The position numbers and the translations under genes were made by a program. This document shows, one piece after another, positions 40,885 through 51,214 of a stretch of DNA of 64,000 bases (its first letter is position 1; every line of letters starts with the position of its first letter). Where the stretch lies: the NCBI GenBank assembly GCA_030220185.1, contig JASPKZ010007795.1:1977001-2041000 (forward strand), written 5' to 3'. The DNA comes from Diploptera punctata (taxonomy: Eukaryota > Arthropoda > Insecta > Blattodea > Blaberidae). Under the pieces are notes generated by a model. The model worked only from the letters and a program-made list of their open reading frames with translations. It was not told the DNA's origin and ran no database searches.

Positions 40885-41432
40885 ATTTATATATTAAATT
40901 TGGGAATTTTTAACATTATGAGGTTCAATTAATAATTAAATGAATCGTGATTTTTTCTTACCTCATACATCTATGTTTTTTTAAACACAGCACTGCAGTA
41001 TCGGCGACACTTTGTTGTCATCGTCAGCTGTTTTCACGACTGTCAATTTTTTCTCCTTTTTGCCGGTAATTATCCAGACTGCCATCTGGTGTTCTTTTGA
41101 AGGAATTCCTCTTCAAACTGCCATCTGGTGTTATTTTGAATGAATCATTTCCTAAACTGCTATCTGTTGTATTTTTGAAGAACTTTGTAATCAAGCTTGG
41201 TTCTTCCGGAATCTCAAAGTTCATAGTTCTAGTATGGTTTTTTTTAATATATATTTTTTCCCAAACTGTTAAATCCAAAGGTTTAGATAGATGTTTTAAA
41301 AGTTTTGCTTCTTTTTCAATCCTATGATGCTCTAATAAACTATGTGCTGCTATAGCTGATTTTTCAATTTCTCCATTCTTTATGTTTCTGAAGGAAAAGG
41401 AACTTGGAAACTCGTAAAAAAGAGCACTTAAG
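40885..41432 (-). mobile_element. PLE fragment, single arm with variant hammerhead
   Basis: Starts with the reversed terminus (TTTTTAACATTATGAGGTTC), then the variant hammerhead 40991-41027, then minus coding IEKSAIAAHSLLEHHRIEKE, AKLLKHLSKPLDLTVWEK and MNFEIPEEPSLITKFFKN. Nearly identical to the left arm of 35889-36810, without the inverted partner. Confidence 0.82.
40991..41027 (-). ncRNA. Variant hammerhead-like RNA, GATAC core
   Basis: Minus: CTGACGA, T, GACAACA-AAG-TGTCGCC, GATAC, TGCAGT, G. Fourth copy with T at core position 14. Confidence 0.5.
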
Positions 41433-41622
41433 TTTTTTTTATTAAGTCAGTGTTTGAATAAAAATTTAAGGTGTCTAGGTTGCTGTCCAAATTTGTTGAT
41501 CACCTTGTCAATGAATTTCTTTTCCTGCTAACACTGGTTATGTTGTCGTGCGATTTGAATTTGACAATAACTTAATTGACATAACATAAATGTATAATTA
41601 TAAATTATATTTTATTAGTTAA

Positions 41623-42005
41623 CTAGCTAATACCCTGTGTGCGCTGCTACTCCTAAATAAATGTTAATGTGTTTTTACCACCAGCCGTTTGTTATACTCT
41701 ACTTCTCTGTAGAGTTTTTTAGATGTTCAATTCTGTGTACATCAATTTGTGTATTTGTTATGGTTTAGGCAGCGTAAGCCATTTATGCTTCAAAATAGGG
41801 ACTTTATTTCATGTTTTTCACTGCAAAGGTTGATTTTTAGGGGTGAAGTGGTTGAGTATTACAACTCTCTTATAGCCTATGTTCATTCCCGGAATCTCCT
41901 GAACATTTTTCAAAAAGCCCCATCTCAATCGGATGAACGGTATGGCAGAGCACGCTTGCCCGGGAATCTACTTATCTCGATCTTCTTGGTATAAAAAAGA
42001 ACTCA
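41623..42005 (-). mobile_element. Helitron-like repeat, 3' part
   Basis: Read on minus it ends CAGCGCACACAGGGTATTAG-CTAG at 41623, the CTAG end expected for Helitrons. It contains the CATCCGATTGAGATGGGG block and the GGCTTACGCTGCCTAAACC block of 11183-12155. Confidence 0.65.
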
Positions 42006-42009
42006 AATC

Positions 42010-44525
42010 ACGACAGGCCTAGAAGGCTTTTGGCTGACTAGCCGGCTGTTGGCCTCACATCCACATGTGTTAATCACAGAGGTAGACGATCATCTAGCCA
42101 GTGTAGGGTGACATGTGGTCAGCATGTCGGATCCTACAGCCGTTATAGCTGGTATTCTCAACCTGGAGTCGCTACTTATTGTAGCTACCCAAATGCCTCA
42201 CGATGCTGGGTGGGCACCGCACAGTGGGCCAGATACGAAATCTAGCTGGAAAAAAGTATTTTACTAACTCTCGCCAATTCATCTTTCTTCACTCTAAAAT
42301 TATTGCCAGATGACTGTTCTTCACTTATCTGCAAAGGAGGGTAGAATTCTAAAATTTATGTAGACAATATAAACATCGGAAGTTGCCGATAGTTAAGAAC
42401 TCATCTGGTCCGCATCCCAGTTGTGTACCGAGCTGTAGAAATAAATACTTTTGCATTAAAGTTCAGTGAGTTATTCTTCTTATTCTATATGGATACTTTA
42501 CCTCAAGGTTTGTACTTTTCATTGATATATTTAACATTTTTCTATACAAACAGATATTGTGTTAAATACACGTGGAATCATACCTTAGAAACACTAAAAA
42601 ATTTACACAATCGTTTTACTTTAAATTGAGCTACGAAAAAAACAGTTCTGAACAGTAGTACAAATTTTAGTTAGAATATAGAGTGATTTATGGACTTCAA
42701 TTCCCGCACAATAACATGTGTGCAAATTATTGCGTTTTTTTTGTAATTAGCCATTTTATTAGAGGAGGCTGCCGGCAGCTGAGGCCTATCTTCGCGCGCA
42801 GAGAATTGTTTGATTTAATATATGAAGAAAAGTGATCGATAGAGGCAATAAGTGATCCTCTATTAATAAATTACAGTTAGGGATGTTCGGAGAATGTTTT
42901 AAAAAAAATTAAAAACATTTTTTTAAAGGAGATTTTCTAAAACATAGGAAGTTGTGCGAGAGAAAAAAAAAAGTTAGATTTCTACTGACATATTCTGATT
43001 GGCTAAAAGTAAATGTAAACTTTCTCGTTATTAAGAATTTAGAACACTGATAGTAGTTGGAAAATCCTGTTCCATCTGCTTATGGAATTGTAAGACCCAA
43101 AATATCATTCGAAGAGGCTGGAATAAAAACAAAAAAAAGTCTTATTTCTGCTGAAATGTCTGTCTTGGGAAGGTAGCATAACAAATTTGCTTCCCTAGAA
43201 GCATTATAGGGTGGATAAAATATCACAATCTCTCTTTTTGACACCTAGTCTCATGTTAATATATCGACATATTGATATTTTATTGTCAAAAAAACAATGC
43301 TTCATCCAACATAGAAGATAGGGGAGTTGAGCGGGGTGATTTGTAATGTTTATTATTGTTTTGAAGCTATTTTTTTTGTGGTTTTTTGTGTAATGTCTTT
43401 AAAACATCAGCAATATCCCGTTTACCTTATGACCAAAGTGATATTTCTATTGCAAGAGCAAGTTCATCGCGAGAGAATTCCTGCTTAAGTGAACATTTAT
43501 TTTATTCAGCCTCTTCGAAAGTTATTTTGGGTCTTCCAATTCCATAAGCAGATGGAACAGAATTTTCCAACGACTGTCATTGTTCTAAATTAATTCTTCA
43601 TAACGGGAAAGTTAACATCCACTCCTAGCCAATCAGAATATTTCATTAGAATTTTTTTTCTCGCGCACAACTTCGTACGTTTGAGAAAATTGCTTTTCAA
43701 AAAATATTGATTTTTAATATCATTTAAAACATTCTGCTAACATCCCCCTACCCCTAATTTGTTTACTAAATGATAACTTATTGCCTCTATCTAATATGTT
43801 TTTCCATATTAAATCAAACAATTATTCTCTGCGCGCAACAGTAGGCCTCAGTTGCTGGCTACCTCCTGTAATGAGAAAGCTAATTTAAAAAATGCAATAA
43901 TTTGCACACATGTTATTGTGCGGGAATTAAAGTCCATAAATCACTCTATATTATAACTAACATTTATACTACTGTTCAGAGCTGTTTTCTTTGCAGCTCA
44001 ATTCAAAATAAGATGATTGTGTAATTTTTTTTGTTTGGAAGGTATGATTCCACATGTATTTAACATAATATCTGGTTATATAGAAAAACATTACATATAT
44101 CAATAAAATTACAAACCTTGAGGTGAAGTATCCATATAGAATAAGAAGAAAAGCTCACTGAACTTGAACACCCAATGCTAATAACACAACTGAGATATAG
44201 ACCAGATGAGTTCTTAACCATCGGCAAATTCCGATGTTTATATTGTCTTCATAAACAATAGAATTGTACCCTCTTTTGCAGATAAGTTAAGAACCGTCAT
44301 ATAACAATTATGTTAGAGTGAAAAAAAATAATAAATTGATGAGGGTGAGTGAAAATACGTTTCTTTCCATCTAGATTTAATTTCGGACCCACTGTGCACC
44401 GCTCCCACATTGGCCGAAATTCCATGAGGAAAGTTTCTTCCCCCATGGAGACTCGAACCAGTGTTAAGTCCCATAGTTCTGCGCCAAGACTTCCTGCCTT
44501 AACCACTCGGCTATGGCGCAGGACT
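42010..44525 (-). mobile_element. SINE family D copy, split by a Transib-like element
   Basis: The head is at 44397-44525: on minus GCGCCATAGCCGAGTGGTTA with CTGGTTCGAGTCTCC; an enlarged variable region between anticodon and T arms recalls tRNA-Ser/Leu. The tail is at 42010-42219 (CACATGTGTTAATCACAGAG on +). The uninterrupted copy at 50870-51208 reads GGGTGGGCACCGGTCCCATA at the junction, the empty site. Confidence 0.85.
42220..44396. mobile_element. Transib-like element with RSS-like ends and long inverted arms
   Basis: A 2177-bp insert with a 5-bp duplication CACCG (42215-42219, 44397-44401). Left end: heptamer CACAGTG, 23-bp spacer, AAAAAAGTA. Right end (complement): CACAGTG, 23-bp spacer, AAAGAAACG. 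Transib elements, relatives of RAG1, have CAC-starting ends resembling 23-RSS signals and 5-bp GC-rich duplications. The two arms (about 42220-43110 and 43500-44396) are diverged reverse complements around a 400-bp centre without coding potential. Non-autonomous. Confidence 0.8.
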
Positions 44526-44544
44526 CTTTGGATTAATGAAAGAT

Positions 44545-44912
44545 CATCATCATCATCATCCTGCCAGGTATTAGTCCTAGAAGAACTGTTACAGCTGAGA
44601 AAGTGGTTTTCGTGCCATCTTTTTATAGGTCGACCAAGTGACCATTTCCCATTTGGACAGTAGTTCATTATTGCCTTGGGGATCCTGGATCTAGCCATTC
44701 TTGAGACATGTTCCTTCCAGTTTAGCTGATATCTGGAGATGTAGTCCAGTATTGGTGACACATTAAGTTCTTGAAGTATTTCTACATTTTTCTTTCGATC
44801 CCATTTGGTGTAGCCAGCTGTTCGGCACATAAATTTCATCTCACAAGCTGTTAGTCTGCTTTCATCTCTCATCCTTATAGTCCACGCTTCACTCCCATAA
44901 CATAGGACTGGT
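44545..44912 (-). mobile_element. LINE 3' end, 12-bp TSD
   Basis: Minus residues SRLTACEMKFMCRTAGYTKW, DRKKNVEILQELNVSPILDY, EHVSRMARSRIPKAI and GKWSLGRPIKRW, with a GAT-type tail (ATCATCATCATC on +). TSD TTAATGAAAGAT at 44533-44544 and 44913-44924. 368 bp, heavily 5'-truncated. Confidence 0.9.
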
Positions 44913-44924
44913 TTAATGAAAGAT

Positions 44925-45550
44925 AAAAGTGGTTATTGTGAGTTATCCATAACAGATAAGCATATGCTGTCACGAACTTTTTTGTAGAGCTTTTTGAGAT
45001 ATTAAATTCTGTGTACATTATTTTTGTGTATTTCTTATGGTTTAGGCAGCGTAAGCCATTTAAGCGTCCAGAGAACTACTTTTTTCACATTAGAATTGTA
45101 CCCTCCTTTGCAGATAAGTTAAGAACCGTCATATAACAATTATATTAAAGTGAAAAATAAAAGATAAATTTATGAGGGTGAGTGGTTCTCCGCCAAGACT
45201 TCTTGCCTTAACCACTCAGCTATGGCGCGGGACTGTAGGTACCAATGAAAGATATAAATGGTTATTGTGAGTTATCCGCAATAGAGAAACATATGCTGTT
45301 GCGGACTTTTCTGCAGAACTTTTTGAGATATTCACATTAGAATTGTACCCTCCTTTGCAGATAAGTTAAGAACCGTCATATAACAATTATATTAGAATAA
45401 AAAAAAGATAGTTTTGTTCCAGCTAGATTTCATTTCTGGCCCATTGTGCACCGGTCCCATACTGGCGGAAATTCCATGAGAAAAAAAATTTCCCTAGACT
45501 TCTTGCCTTAACCACTCGGCTACGGCGCGGGATTCTTGGTACCAATAATA
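44925..45550 (-). repeat. Repeated SINE D / Transib-end / Helitron fragments
   Basis: The block AATTGTACCCTCCTTTGCAG, AGTTAAGAACCGTCATATAA occurs at 45097 and 45335 and, slightly changed, in the Transib arm at 44262. Each is followed by SINE D head sequence (45190-45235, 45445-45532). At 45442-45448 the Transib end reads CACAATG on minus with a 23-bp spacer and AACAAAACT. Helitron-like blocks (GGCAGCGTAAGCCATT) lie at 45045 and 45712. The area looks like local duplication followed by deletions. Confidence 0.65.
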
Positions 45551-45599
45551 AAGATGAAAGGTTCACCCGAATGGGTTTTATTCTCTTGGTATCAATGAA

Positions 45600-45945
45600 A
45601 GACAAAAATGGTTATTGTGAGTTTTCTGTATGCTGTCGCAGACTTTTTTGTAGAGCTTTTTGAGATATTCAATTCTGTGTTCATTAATTTTGTGTATTAC
45701 TTATGGTTTTGGCAGCGTAAGCCATTTAAGAGTCAAAGAGCTACTTTTTTGACATTTTCCACTACAAAGGGCGATTTTTAAGGGTGTAGGAGTTGAGTAT
45801 CACAACTCTCTTATAGCCTATGTTCATCCTGTGAATCTCCTGAACATTTTGCAAAAAACCCCATCACAATCGGATCAACGGTATAACCGCGCATAAAGTA
45901 CGAACAAACAAACATTAATTTTTATATACAATATAGTACAGTGTG
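45600..45945 (-). mobile_element. Helitron-like repeat, 5' part
   Basis: Read on minus, the left end is near 45945 (TATATAAAAATTAATGTTTG then TTTGTTCG) and continues through GATCCGATTGTGATGGGG. Matches the first part of 11183-12155. Confidence 0.65.
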
Positions 45946-46066
45946 TAGATGCAGATGCACCTCCCTGAAAGTGATCCTGGCGACGTCCATGCCCCCCCCC
46001 CAGGGAGAATCATAACTAGCACATATCCAAGGCTTTATTATACACAAATAAATGAATAAATATATT

Positions 46067-46811
46067 ATATTTGAAAAGAAAAATATACGCCTAGACTGGG
46101 GTTTGAACCCAGGACCTTTGACTTTCTATGTCAATGCTCTTCCATCTGAGCCACCTAGGCCTCCAATCTAAACGTGTATTTTTCTCTTACACATAGTTAA
46201 TTCCCTAACCCCAAATGCTACGATTTTTGCAAATGGCAGCTTCTTTGTTAAGAAGACTTTTTATTGGGAATTTAAACATTACTTATAAAGCCAGTAGTGC
46301 TTCTTTCAATGTTAATATTATTCGTTTTTAAACACCTTAATGATGGACAAATTATATTTGAAAAGAAAAATATACGCCTAGACTGGGGTTTGAACCCAGG
46401 ACCTTTGACTTTCTATGTCAATGCTCTTCCATCTGAGCCACCTAGGCCTCCAATCTTTTCAAATATAATTTGTCCATCATTAAGGTGTTTAAAAACGAAT
46501 AATATTAACATTGAAAGAAGCACTACTGGCTTTATAAGTAATGTTTAAATTCCCAATAAAAAGTCTTCTTAACAAAGAAGCCGCCATTTGCAAAAATCGT
46601 AGCAACGGCTCGTAGCATTTGGGGTTAGGGAATTAACTATGTGTAAGAGAAAAATACGCGTTTAGATTGGAGGCCTAGGTGGCTCAGATGGAAGAGCATT
46701 GACATAGAAAGTCAAAGGTCCTGGGTTCGAACCCCAGTCTAGGCGTATATTTTTCTTTTCAAATATAATTTGTCCATCATTAAGGTGTTTAAAAACGAAT
46801 AATATTAACAT
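46067..46811. mobile_element. tRNA-like inverted multimer (type 1), 14-bp TSD, next to exon 7
   Basis: Three 73-nt tRNA-like units: 46088-46160 (minus), 46375-46447 (minus), 46673-46745 (plus). Inner parts carry GCCGCCATTTGCAAAAATCG and TAAGAAGAC blocks shared with the 56.6-kb copy. TSD TGAATAAATATATT at 46053-46066 and 46812-46825. The right end lies 16 bp before the last glypican exon, so the intron's polypyrimidine tract starts right at the insertion edge. Confidence 0.87.
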
Positions 46812-46841
46812 TGAATAAATATATTTTTGTTTAATTTGCAG

Positions 46842-47167
46842 AGGAATCATCATATGGTTCTGGAAGTGGGTCTGGTGATGGAAGTGACACAGAAGATGAC
46901 ATTGAGGGTTCAGGTTATGGAGGATCAAGTTCAGGAACAGGTGCAGGTGGACCACATTATAGACCTCCAAATAATAATGACTTGGATAACAATCTTCATC
47001 CTATTGGCCCAGGTGGAGAAATAGAACGACATCGGCCGAAAAACAGCACAAGTGGTGGATCGTCCTCATCTACTAAATCACAAATTTCTGTTACACGTGC
47101 TGTCACAACCTACCTCCTCCCCATTGTTGTTATGTGGTTTGGTGGAATATTTTCTGATTGGCTGTGA
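46842..47167 (+). CDS. dlp: Glypican, last coding exon: GAG attachment region and GPI signal
   Basis: Starts after TTTAATTTGCAG in phase 1 (G|AG, Glu) and ends at TGA 47165-47167. It encodes ESSYGSGSGSGDGSDTEDD, then IEGSGYGGSSSGTGAGG, a polar linker, and a hydrophobic end AVTTYLLPIVVMWFGGIF-SDWL. The run of Ser-Gly pairs beside acidic residues is the classic heparan sulfate attachment motif of glypicans. The final hydrophobic stretch after small residues (SGGSSSS) is the GPI-anchor signal; the omega site is probably in that serine-rich part. It makes the protein a membrane-anchored proteoglycan. No further exon is needed. Confidence 0.96.
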
Positions 47168-47608
47168 TGAATATCCTTTCCATTTTGTTATTGTCATATA
47201 ACTTGCAGGTATGGAACAAAAATGAAGGAATCTCTGTTTTATTTAGGTACATGAGTCGTCTGGATTCAAAAACTGCTCTAGTCCAAATATGCAGTTAAAT
47301 CATGTGTATAAAGATAGTAATTTGCATTCCGAAGTTATTTTTTATATGTTCTTTTTTGGCCCACTAATTTCCTATAAAACTTTGACAATTTTACTTTAAG
47401 ATTTAAATCTGATGCACGATACGTGGTAATATCTGTAGTATACGCCTCAATGACCTTGATAGTGAATTTAAATTATAAAACAATAGACTGTTAACCATTG
47501 CATGCCGAAACCTATCTTGAAATTTCTCCCAGAGAAGCATTGTGATGTACATAGACATGTCCAAAAAAATTATCTGCCATTTTTAACTGTAAGGCACTAA
47601 AATCAAGC
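47168..47608 (+). other. dlp: Glypican 3' untranslated region (start)
   Basis: Sequence after the stop codon. No AATAAA was seen before the repeats; the first occurrences, at 47926-47931 and later, lie inside a tRNA-like insertion, and another is at 48929-48934. The polyadenylation site therefore cannot be set from sequence. Confidence 0.5.
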
Positions 47609-48842
47609 ACCAACTCTCTCGTAAATCAATGGTAAAGAGAAAATTTTTTGCCTGAACCGGGAATCGAACCCCGAACCTTTAGCTTTCCGTGCTAATGCTC
47701 AGACCACCAAGCTAATCCAGGCTTCATTCCCATCCAAGCAAGAATCCTTCCTTTACCTTTACTCTACTGGCCCCACATTCAATTGCAATGAATCATCATT
47801 CACAAATACACAATGAATGGCTTCTACCTGAAGAAGACATGAAGGGACTCCACACAGCTATAGCATTATTTATTAAATTAATATTGGGAAGCTAAAGCTA
47901 TTACTATGATAGAAATAAGTAAATTAATAAACACAATTAAATTATTGTAAATCAATGGTAAAGAGAAAAATTTTTGCCTGAACCGGGAATCGAACCCCGA
48001 ACCTTTAGCTTTCCGTGCTAATGCTCAGACCACCGAGCTAATCCAGGATTCATTCCCATCCAAGCAAGAATCCTTCCTTTACCTTTACTCTACTGGCCCC
48101 ACATTCAATTGCAATGAATCATCATTCACAAATACACAATGAATGGCTTCTACCTGAAGAAGACATGAAGGGACTCCACACAGCTATAGCATTATTTATT
48201 AAATTAATATTGGGAAGCTAAAGTTATTACTATGATAGAAATAAGTAAATTAATAAACACAATTAAATTATTGTAAATCAATGGTAAAGAGAAAAATTTT
48301 TGCCTGAACCGGGAATCGAACCCCGAACCTTTAGCTTTCCGTGGTTCCTTTAAAGGTAAAGGAAGGATTCTTGCTTGGATGGGAATGAAGCCTGGATTAG
48401 TTCGGTGGTCTGAGCATTAGCACGGAAAGCTAAAGGTTCGGGGTTCGATTCCCGGTTCAGGCAAAAATTTTTCTCTTTACCATTGATTTACAATAATTTA
48501 ATTGTGTTTATTAATTTACTTATTTCTATCATAGTAATAGCTTTAGCTTCCCAATATTAATTTAACCAACTCTCTCATTTAATCTATAGGGAAGTAATAC
48601 TACTGCTAAATTGGTAAATTGGATAACCTTCACTTCTTGCCATCTGCATCGTGTCCTGCTTCACACCACTCTGCTCTTATTCATGCAGGGTGTCCATTTG
48701 CTCCATACAGTGGGTTGTCATTGCTGAATTCTAGTTTCGATGTTTGTGCCTTGCAATTAAAAGGCAGATAATTTTTTTGGACACGGCCTTGGTACATCTC
48801 AACGCTTCTCTGGGAGAAATTTCAAGGTAGGTTTTGGCATTT
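47506..48842. repeat. Outer inverted repeat in the glypican 3' region
   Basis: About 100 bp at 47506-47606 (CTTGAAATTTCTCCCAGAGA, CCAAAAAAATTATCTGCC) returns in reverse complement at 48740-48842. The tRNA-like element 47621-48564 lies between. If transcribed as 3' UTR it would form a long hairpin. Confidence 0.8.
47621..48564. mobile_element. tRNA-like inverted multimer (type 2), 12-bp TSD
   Basis: Minus unit 47650-47722, a second minus unit at about 47976-48047, a third start at 48273, then plus unit 48390-48462. The first two are direct repeats with a 326-bp period (starts 47621, 47947, 48273). The plus unit folds as GCCTGGA/TTCAGGC, GCTC-like D arm, TTAGC-ACGGAAA-GCTAA, CGGGG-TTCGATT-CCCGG. 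TSD ACCAACTCTCTC at 47609-47620 and 48565-48576. Confidence 0.87.
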
Positions 48843-49432
48843 CTTGTTAGAAATAGCAATATTATTCATTATTGTCTGTAGAGGTTGATTTAATAAATCT
48901 TAAGTCTGCAAAGTATGGATCTAGTAATAATAAAAGTGGTATGTGAAATTTCACCAACAGTTGTAATCAGATCACATAAGTGATATTTTTACTGGACGTA
49001 CATTCAGAGACTGTAAAACTTATTAAAAAAAATATACAGTAAATAGAATCTGGTCATTTGTTCATCGCAAACATTGATGTTTACCTATTTTATGCCTTTT
49101 CTTTTTTAAATACAACTTTATTCATAAGCATGTTCCATCACAAAATTGCAATACTACATGCTAATTGGTTTCATAATACACTATTTTAAGTCTTATTTTA
49201 CAATATTGATGGAGCCTGTTCTATGTTGATTTATTTGCATACAATTAACTGTTATTTCTGTCTTTGAAATAGTATTCTGTCTGTTTTTATTTTGGTTACT
49301 TGATGCTTCCATATTAATAGTCTGTATTTTGTTTATATTTCATTATGGTGGCTTGAAAGCTAGGGTAAATTTTTATCAAGTAGGAGTAATTTTCGCATAT
49401 CATTTCATTCTGGCTATATAAAAAAAACGGTC
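48843..49432. other. Sequence downstream of the glypican gene, nothing recognised
   Basis: AT-rich, possibly distal 3' UTR; AATAAA at 48929-48934 is a candidate signal only. Confidence 0.4.
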
Positions 49433-49602
49433 CCCGAAATCATATGGCCATCATCACCATCATCATCCTCCTTCACCGGTGTGGAAAGCAACGGGAAGCT
49501 ACCACATCTACAATTCCCTAGTAAAGCTGCAAGCATAGCATGAAAATGCTATGATTGCAGTGAAGGGCCTGCCCTCGGGCAGATTTACTATGGATGGATG
49601 GA
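49433..49602 (+). mobile_element. SINE family B, 5'-truncated
   Basis: Carries CACCGGTGTGGAAAGCAACG, AATTCCCTAGTAAAGCTGC and the ACTATGGATGGATGG tail. Confidence 0.8.
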
Positions 49603-49619
49603 TATAAAAAAAAGGTAAA

Positions 49620-49916
49620 GTGATCCAACTACAGGCCATAGGAGACCCTTGGGGTAGTAGGAGGTTAAGGCTCCCACTTTTTCTAGACAATCGGCACTTG
49701 ATGTCAGCTGGGTTGTCAGCCCTGCGTGACGGCCACCTTTACCCATAGAACAAGCGTTTGATACTCATTTTCATTAGAGGCTGAGTCGACCCCAGGGCCA
49801 TAGTGCAACCAGAAGGTTTGGGTCAATTTAAAAATCCTGACCCCACCTGGACTTGAATTCTCGACCTTCCAGTTTGTAACGCACTGCCTTAACCACTATG
49901 CTATGGCGTGCCCCCA
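49620..49916 (-). mobile_element. SINE family A, near full-length
   Basis: Minus head at 49916: GGGCACGCCATAGCATAGTG with GAATTCAAGTCCAGG as box B. It ends near 49620 with GGATCACTTTACC. It abuts the SINE B copy by a short A-rich spacer. Confidence 0.85.
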
Positions 49917-49924
49917 TTCTGGTT

Positions 49925-50811
49925 TTTATGTGTATATATATATATAATGTATGTATGTATGTCTTTTATAGACTTCTAAACCGTTCAATCGATCTTCGTG
50001 AAAATTTGTATATACAGGGTTTCAGATGTGGCGAGTGTTACACATTATCTCTAGCAATCGCAATTTTCGATGTTTCACAATAGAACTCGGAATATCATAT
50101 TAAAATAAACCAAGGTATACATTATCCAAAAATCAGCAAAATCCGACTATTAGAAGTGGGAGTTTATTTGAAATCCGAAATTTAAAAGCTGTCTAAACGA
50201 CTGCACCGATTTTGATGAAAATTTTTGTGTTTGTTTGAGTCAGTCTCTGGATGGTTTAGATTCACAACTGGAGTCTCTAAAACCATTAGGTGCAGCAGTT
50301 TACATGAAGTGAAAATTTAAAAATCGCTCTAGCAGTTACAGTTTTTTATGTTTTGAAATGAAACTCAGTATATCCTATTAAAATAAATCAATGAAGATAT
50401 TATCCAAAAATGAGCAAAATTAGACAATTAAAAGTGGAAGTTAACTTGAAATCTGAAATTAAAACTGCCTGAATGACTGGACCGATTTTAATGAAATTTT
50501 GTGTGTGTGTGTATTTGAGTGAGTCCCTGGATGGTTTGGATTCACAATTGGACCCAGCAGGTGGCACTGTGATTGGGTAATAGGAATTTTTTATGTCAGA
50601 TATGTAGTCATCTGCATTACTGACATATTCCATGTGACAACAATGTGACATCATAATGCACGCTTTTTTGAGCCACAACAGATGGCAGTGAGGAGTTTTC
50701 TTGCAAAATTATTAATTAATGAATTTTGTGGTAAAAAAGTTACATATTTTTATTGTCTGGTCATGACACGAGAATTGAACGTTTGGGCAAGACATCTGCC
50801 AGGTCCACTAG
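49925..50811 (+). mobile_element. Second Helitron-like repeat family
   Basis: Repeated blocks with CGATTTTGATGAAAATTTTTG and CGATTTTAATGAAATTTTG, no inverted ends, ending CCAGGTCCACTAG at 50799-50811; CTAG fits a Helitron end. The start is uncertain. A relative lies at 59145-59660. Confidence 0.5.
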
Positions 50812-50869
50812 GTTATTATAATTTACATAATTAATGCACTTGTATTGATTTGGATTATCACTACCACAC

Positions 50870-51208
50870 CGATTCCGATTGAGGGTCTTTCCACTTTTCA
50901 GCGGTTGCCCTTTTACCAGCCGGCTGCTGGCCCTTCACATCCACATGTGTCAATCACAGAGGTAGATGATCAACAGCCAGTGTAGGGGTGACATGTGGTT
51001 AGCATGTCGAGTCCCCCAGCTGTTATAGCTGGTTCCTCAACCTGGAGCCGCTACTTATTGTAGCTACCCAATTGCCTCACGATGCTGGGTGGGCACCGGT
51101 CCCATACTGGCCGAAATACCATGAGAAAATTTCTTCCCCCATGGAGACTCGAACCAGTGCAAGTCCCGTACCTCTGCGCCAAGGCTTCCTACCTTAACCG
51201 CTCGGCTA
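50870..51208 (-). mobile_element. SINE family D, full copy with empty Transib site
   Basis: The head at 51208 is tRNA-Ser/Leu-like (GTAGCCGAGCGGTTAAGG, CTGGTTCGAGTCTCC). It continues through GGACCGGTGCCCACCCAGCA and ends with CACATGTGGATGTGAAGGGC and CAGCCGGCTGG. The GGTGCCC junction is unbroken here. Confidence 0.85.
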
Positions 51209-51214
51209 CCACAC

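Noticed and set aside
42420..44300. Large inverted repeat as an assembly artefact
   Set aside because: The arms are clearly diverged (many substitutions and indels) and end in matching RSS-like termini with a TSD, which an assembly error would not produce.
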